A DNA stretch of 64,000 nucleotides, from the NCBI GenBank assembly GCA_002842515.1, contig PHDC01000001.1:930001-994000 (forward strand), given 5' to 3'. The stretch comes from Bacteroidetes bacterium HGW-Bacteroidetes-5. GTDB taxonomy: Bacteria; Bacteroidota; Bacteroidia; Bacteroidales; UBA932. This document shows positions 61,008-64,000 of the stretch, in pieces. The stretch's first letter is position 1. Every line of letters starts with the position of its first letter. The notes beneath the pieces are model-generated. The model searched no databases. It worked only from the letters and a program-made list of their open reading frames with translations, and had not been told where the DNA came from. A program made the position numbers and the translations under genes.

Positions 61008-63131
61008 ATGCGACCAAAATTTACAGATATAAAATATAACGGGGAGAGTGCTCCAAAAGCAGCAGAATCTACCTTTATGACCCCGGAGTTAATTGGCATT
61101 AAAGGGACTTACAGTGCCGCAGACCTTGAGGGTCTTGAGCATCTTAACTATGCAGCCGGGATACCGCCGTTTCTTCGGGGGCCATACAGTACAATGTATG
61201 TTATGAACCCGTGGACAGTAAGGCAATATGCCGGTTTCTCCACAGCAGAGGAGTCAAATGCATTCTATCGCCGTAACCTGGCAGCAGGGCAAAAGGGGCT
61301 TTCGGTTGCCTTTGACCTTGCGACTCACCGCGGATACGATGCAGACCACCCGAGGGTTGTGGGTGATGTAGGTAAAGCGGGAGTTAGCATCTGCAGTGTA
61401 GAGGATATGAAGGTTCTTTTTAACCAAATACCTCTTAACAAGATGTCTGTCTCTATGACAATGAATGGTGCCGTACTTCCAATCCTTGCCTTCTACATTG
61501 TTGCAGGGCTTGAGCAGGGTGCGAAACTGGACGAACTATCAGGTACAATCCAGAACGATATCCTTAAGGAGTTTATGGTGAGAAATACCTACATCTACCC
61601 GCCGGATTTTTCAATGAGAATTATTGGGGACATCTTCTCGTTTACATCGGGACATATGCCTAAGTTCAACTCTATCTCAATTTCGGGGTACCATATGCAG
61701 GAGGCGGGTGCTACCTGCGATATTGAGATGGCATACACACTTGCAGATGGTCTCGAGTATCTTCGTACCGGTATCGCGGCAGGTATGGATGTAGACCAGT
61801 TTGCTCCACGCCTCTCTTTCTTCTGGGCAATCGGAATGAACCACTTTATGGAGATTGCCAAGATGCGTGCTGCCAGGATGATATGGGCCAAACTTGTAAA
61901 ACAGTTCAACCCTAAAAATCCAAAATCTATGTCTCTGAGAACTCACTCTCAAACATCAGGGTGGTCACTTACAGAGCAAGATCCTTACAACAATGTGGCA
62001 AGAACCTGTGTTGAGGCTATGGCTGCAACACTCGGCCACACACAATCTCTTCACACAAATGCGCTTGACGAGGCTATTGCGCTGCCAACAGATTTCTCTG
62101 CGCGTATTGCAAGAAATACACAGATATATATCCAGGAGGAGACTCAAATAACAAAATCTCTGGACCCTTGGGCAGGATCATACTTTGTTGAGAAGCTCAC
62201 TGCAGAGATTGCAGAGAGAGCCTGGGGCCATATTGAGGAGGTAGAGAAGCTGGGCGGTATGGCAAAAGCCATCGAGACCGGAATCCCTAAACTTCGTATC
62301 GAGGAGGCTGCTGCCCGCAAACAGGCAAGAATTGACTCACACCTGGATACAATTGTGGGTCTTAACAAATACCGTCTGGAGAAGGAAGATCCTTTAGAGA
62401 TTCTGGATGTAGATAATACAAAGGTTCGTGAATCACAAATCGAAAGGCTTAAAGAGCTTCGCGCAAACCGTGACGAGGCCAAGGTTAAAGCTGCTCTGGC
62501 TGCAATTACAAAAGCTGCAGCAGAAAAGAGTGGTAACTTACTGGAGCTTGCTATTGAGGCGGCAAAGGTGAGAGCAACCCTTGGAGAGATATCGGATGCC
62601 TGCGAGGCTGTTGCCGGAAGATACAAAGCAATAATTCGAATGAATACAGGTGTTTACTCAAGTGAGGTTAAGAATGATGCCGAATTTGACAAAGCAAAAA
62701 AACTGGTTGCAGAGTTTGCACAAAAAGAGGGACGCCAACCTCGGGTAATGATTGCCAAGCTTGGTCAGGACGGTCACGATCGCGGGGCCAAGGTTGTAGC
62801 AACCGGGTATGCAGACTGCGGTTTTGATGTAGATATGGGGCCTCTGTTCCAGACACCGGAAGAGGCTGCCAAGCAGGCAGTAGAGAACGATGTTCACATT
62901 GTTGGAGTATCTTCTCTGGCTGCCGGTCACAAAACCCTTGTTCCACAAATTATGAGCGAGCTAAAAAAACTGGGCCGCGAAGATATTATGGTAATTGTAG
63001 GGGGCGTTATCCCTGCACAGGACTACGATGCACTCTACAAAGCCGGTGCAGTGGCTATTTTCGGCCCCGGTACCACCATCGCCTCTGCCGCCATTAAACT
63101 GATGGAGTTGCTTTTGCAAAAATTTGAGTAA
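61008..63131 (+). CDS. mutB: Methylmalonyl-CoA mutase large (alpha) subunit
   Basis: The 707-residue catalytic subunit has [26 protein letters not shown] (core [20 protein letters not shown]), the substrate-barrel motifs [10 protein letters not shown] and [21 protein letters not shown], and a C-terminal B12 domain. The latter has [15 protein letters not shown], with the cobalt-ligating His590 (Asp588-Gly-His590), then [12 protein letters not shown]. It uses adenosylcobalamin. A bidirectional-looking terminator follows. No epimerase, meaB or decarboxylase genes are in the window. Confidence 0.97.
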   Translation: MRPKFTDIKYNGESAPKAAESTFMTPELIGIKGTYSAADLEGLEHLNYAAGIPPFLRGPYSTMYVMNPWTVRQYAGFSTAEESNAFYRRNLAAGQKGLSVAFDLATHRGYDADHPRVVGDVGKAGVSICSVEDMKVLFNQIPLNKMSVSMTMNGAVLPILAFYIVAGLEQGAKLDELSGTIQNDILKEFMVRNTYIYPPDFSMRIIGDIFSFTSGHMPKFNSISISGYHMQEAGATCDIEMAYTLADGLEYLRTGIAAGMDVDQFAPRLSFFWAIGMNHFMEIAKMRAARMIWAKLVKQFNPKNPKSMSLRTHSQTSGWSLTEQDPYNNVARTCVEAMAATLGHTQSLHTNALDEAIALPTDFSARIARNTQIYIQEETQITKSLDPWAGSYFVEKLTAEIAERAWGHIEEVEKLGGMAKAIETGIPKLRIEEAAARKQARIDSHLDTIVGLNKYRLEKEDPLEILDVDNTKVRESQIERLKELRANRDEAKVKAALAAITKAAAEKSGNLLELAIEAAKVRATLGEISDACEAVAGRYKAIIRMNTGVYSSEVKNDAEFDKAKKLVAEFAQKEGRQPRVMIAKLGQDGHDRGAKVVATGYADCGFDVDMGPLFQTPEEAAKQAVENDVHIVGVSSLAAGHKTLVPQIMSELKKLGREDIMVIVGGVIPAQDYDALYKAGAVAIFGPGTTIASAAIKLMELLLQKFE

Positions 63132-63192
63132 CCTAACTACACAAGTCTTGAACTTGCAGTATTAAAGCATTATAATGAATGTTTTATGATTA

Positions 63193-63240
63193 CAAAACCC
63201 TTCGCACAGTGGTTAACATCCTATGTTGCGAAGGTTTTTT
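63193..63240 (+). terminator. Terminator between mutB and the convergent adaptor gene
   Basis: AAACCCTTCGCA and TGCGAAGGTTT arms (one bulged C) are joined by a loop of about 18 bases and followed by T8. The complementary A-rich left side suggests it may serve both directions. Confidence 0.75.
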
Positions 63241-64000
63241 TTATTCAATTTGTATGTTATACACTCCATTAATCAAATATTTGTTTGATGGGAGTTGTTC
63301 TTTCAACTCAATGTAATTGTTAGCTTTACGGCCCGTGGTTACTTTTAGTCTTTTGAAATAATAAATTGAATCAATCTCTTTTTCATAAATTAAAATATAT
63401 GAGTCATTTTCAGTATTGATAATTGCTGCCTCTGGAGCCGATAAAACCGAATCTACGGCAGTAAAAACCTCGCCTTCGACAAATTGATTGTTTATAATAT
63501 TAATATCGTTAGGATTTGATATTACTGCATAACACTCTATAGATTTAGAATCACGCATTATGTTTTTCCCTACAGAGTTTATTATTGCTTTATATCTCTT
63601 AGACTTATTCCCGTTTAAGTAGAACTCCACTGTCTGCCCGGATTTTATTTTATCAATACTTTTCTCAAAGACAAAGAGTCTTAATTGAAAAGATCTGTGG
63701 TCAATAATATCTGCAATATTTTGTTGAGGTTCAACATATTGACCAATTAAAGTATTAACACTTGAAACAAATCCATTGATAGGAGATTTTATAGTATAAG
63801 AGGAATAAAATTCACCTTTTTCAATTTTCGAAACATCAAGCCCCATACTTTCAAGCGTGATTTTTAATGCTTTATACTTTGCATTTTCGGCATAATAACT
63901 ACTTTCGGCATAAGTAAACTCTTTCTGAGTTGCGATATTCTCATCAAACAAATCCTTAGCCCTTAGATAATCACTTTTCAACCTTGAAACAATAGCCGAC
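63241..64000 (-). CDS. Efflux RND transporter periplasmic adaptor subunit (partial)
   Basis: Only the C-terminal about 253 residues are present; the gene continues past the right edge. The codon at 63981 is an internal TTG, not a start, since the frame reads on as SAIVSRLKSDYL. A coiled-coil hairpin (AKDLFDENIATQKEFTYAESSYY), a lipoyl/barrel-sandwich half (YTIKSPINGFVSSVNTLIGQYV) and a beta-barrel domain (LFVFEKSIDKIKSGQTVEFYLNG) identify a membrane-fusion protein. It links an inner-membrane RND pump to an outer-membrane channel. The CusB/HlyD-like sequence does not reveal the substrate. Confidence 0.85.
   Translation of the reverse strand, partial: SAIVSRLKSDYLRAKDLFDENIATQKEFTYAESSYYAENAKYKALKITLESMGLDVSKIEKGEFYSSYTIKSPINGFVSSVNTLIGQYVEPQQNIADIIDHRSFQLRLFVFEKSIDKIKSGQTVEFYLNGNKSKRYKAIINSVGKNIMRDSKSIECYAVISNPNDINIINNQFVEGEVFTAVDSVLSAPEAAIINTENDSYILIYEKEIDSIYYFKRLKVTTGRKANNYIELKEQLPSNKYLINGVYNIQIE

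Noticed and set aside
63981..63981. Start codon of the RND adaptor gene
   Set aside because: It is an in-frame internal TTG; the frame stays open to the window edge and the missing part includes the signal peptide and first lipoyl half.

Overview
The window is chromosomal DNA from a member of the Bacteroidota, most likely order Bacteroidales (inference). The grounds are: a SusC/SusD pair, many CarboxypepD_reg/TonB-type outer-membrane barrels, an Rpb6/omega-like RNA polymerase subunit, a fused gamma/alpha 2-oxoacid:ferredoxin oxidoreductase, a two-gene methylmalonyl-CoA mutase, a membrane pyrophosphatase, and repeated TAnnTTTG (-7) promoter boxes in place of a sigma70-type -10. Genes are dense. 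There is one tRNA (Phe) and no rRNA, prophage or complete insertion sequence.

Layout. 1-3.5 kb: 5' part of a KorA-like gene, gamma-carbonic anhydrase, thioredoxin-like lipoprotein. 3-12 kb (minus strand): nadK-uppS-bamA-ompH-ompH, a terminator, then murI-hppA-barrel protein; this is an envelope-assembly and peptidoglycan-precursor block. 12-17 kb (plus): pdxJ, a membrane-anchored Skp-like protein, a glycosyltransferase, purC, and a LysM/periplasmic-binding fusion. 17-26.5 kb: aminopeptidase P, rubrerythrin, a gate-domain transporter, trxB, bamD, an omega-like subunit, coaBC, recN, nagB. 26.5-31.6 kb: a hydrolase-like protein, a LytTR regulator with phased upstream repeats, glutathione peroxidase, an outer-membrane barrel.

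31.8-40.4 kb is the accessory region of most interest. It holds a SusC/SusD pair, a strong hairpin, a noncoding segment that folds into a multi-helix structure, and a 371-residue Cas12f/TnpB-type protein that appears catalytically dead: the RuvC-II Glu is replaced and the zinc ribbon and RuvC-III are absent. A small secreted CarboxypepD_reg protein and a LytS/LytTR two-component pair follow. There is no ECF sigma/anti-sigma pair beside susCD, no CRISPR array, no cas1/cas2 and no tnpA. The best reading is a domesticated RNA-guided DNA-binding regulator with its own single guide RNA, next to a nutrient-uptake locus. The protein assignment is well supported by motifs; the RNA and the regulatory role are inference.

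40.4-46.7 kb: Rrf2 regulator, YceI protein, porin-like protein, second YceI protein, then a minus-strand group with a radical SAM enzyme and unrecognised membrane proteins and lipoproteins. 46.8-55.7 kb: an outer-membrane barrel receptor, an AAA/DUF4143 ATPase, tRNA-Phe, efp, a transglutaminase-like lipoprotein, an O-methyltransferase, an M16 peptidase and an unrecognised secreted protein. 55.8-63.1 kb: dnaX, lptB, an LTxxQ-type periplasmic protein, and the two methylmalonyl-CoA mutase subunits (succinate/propionate metabolism). The window ends inside an RND-efflux adaptor gene.
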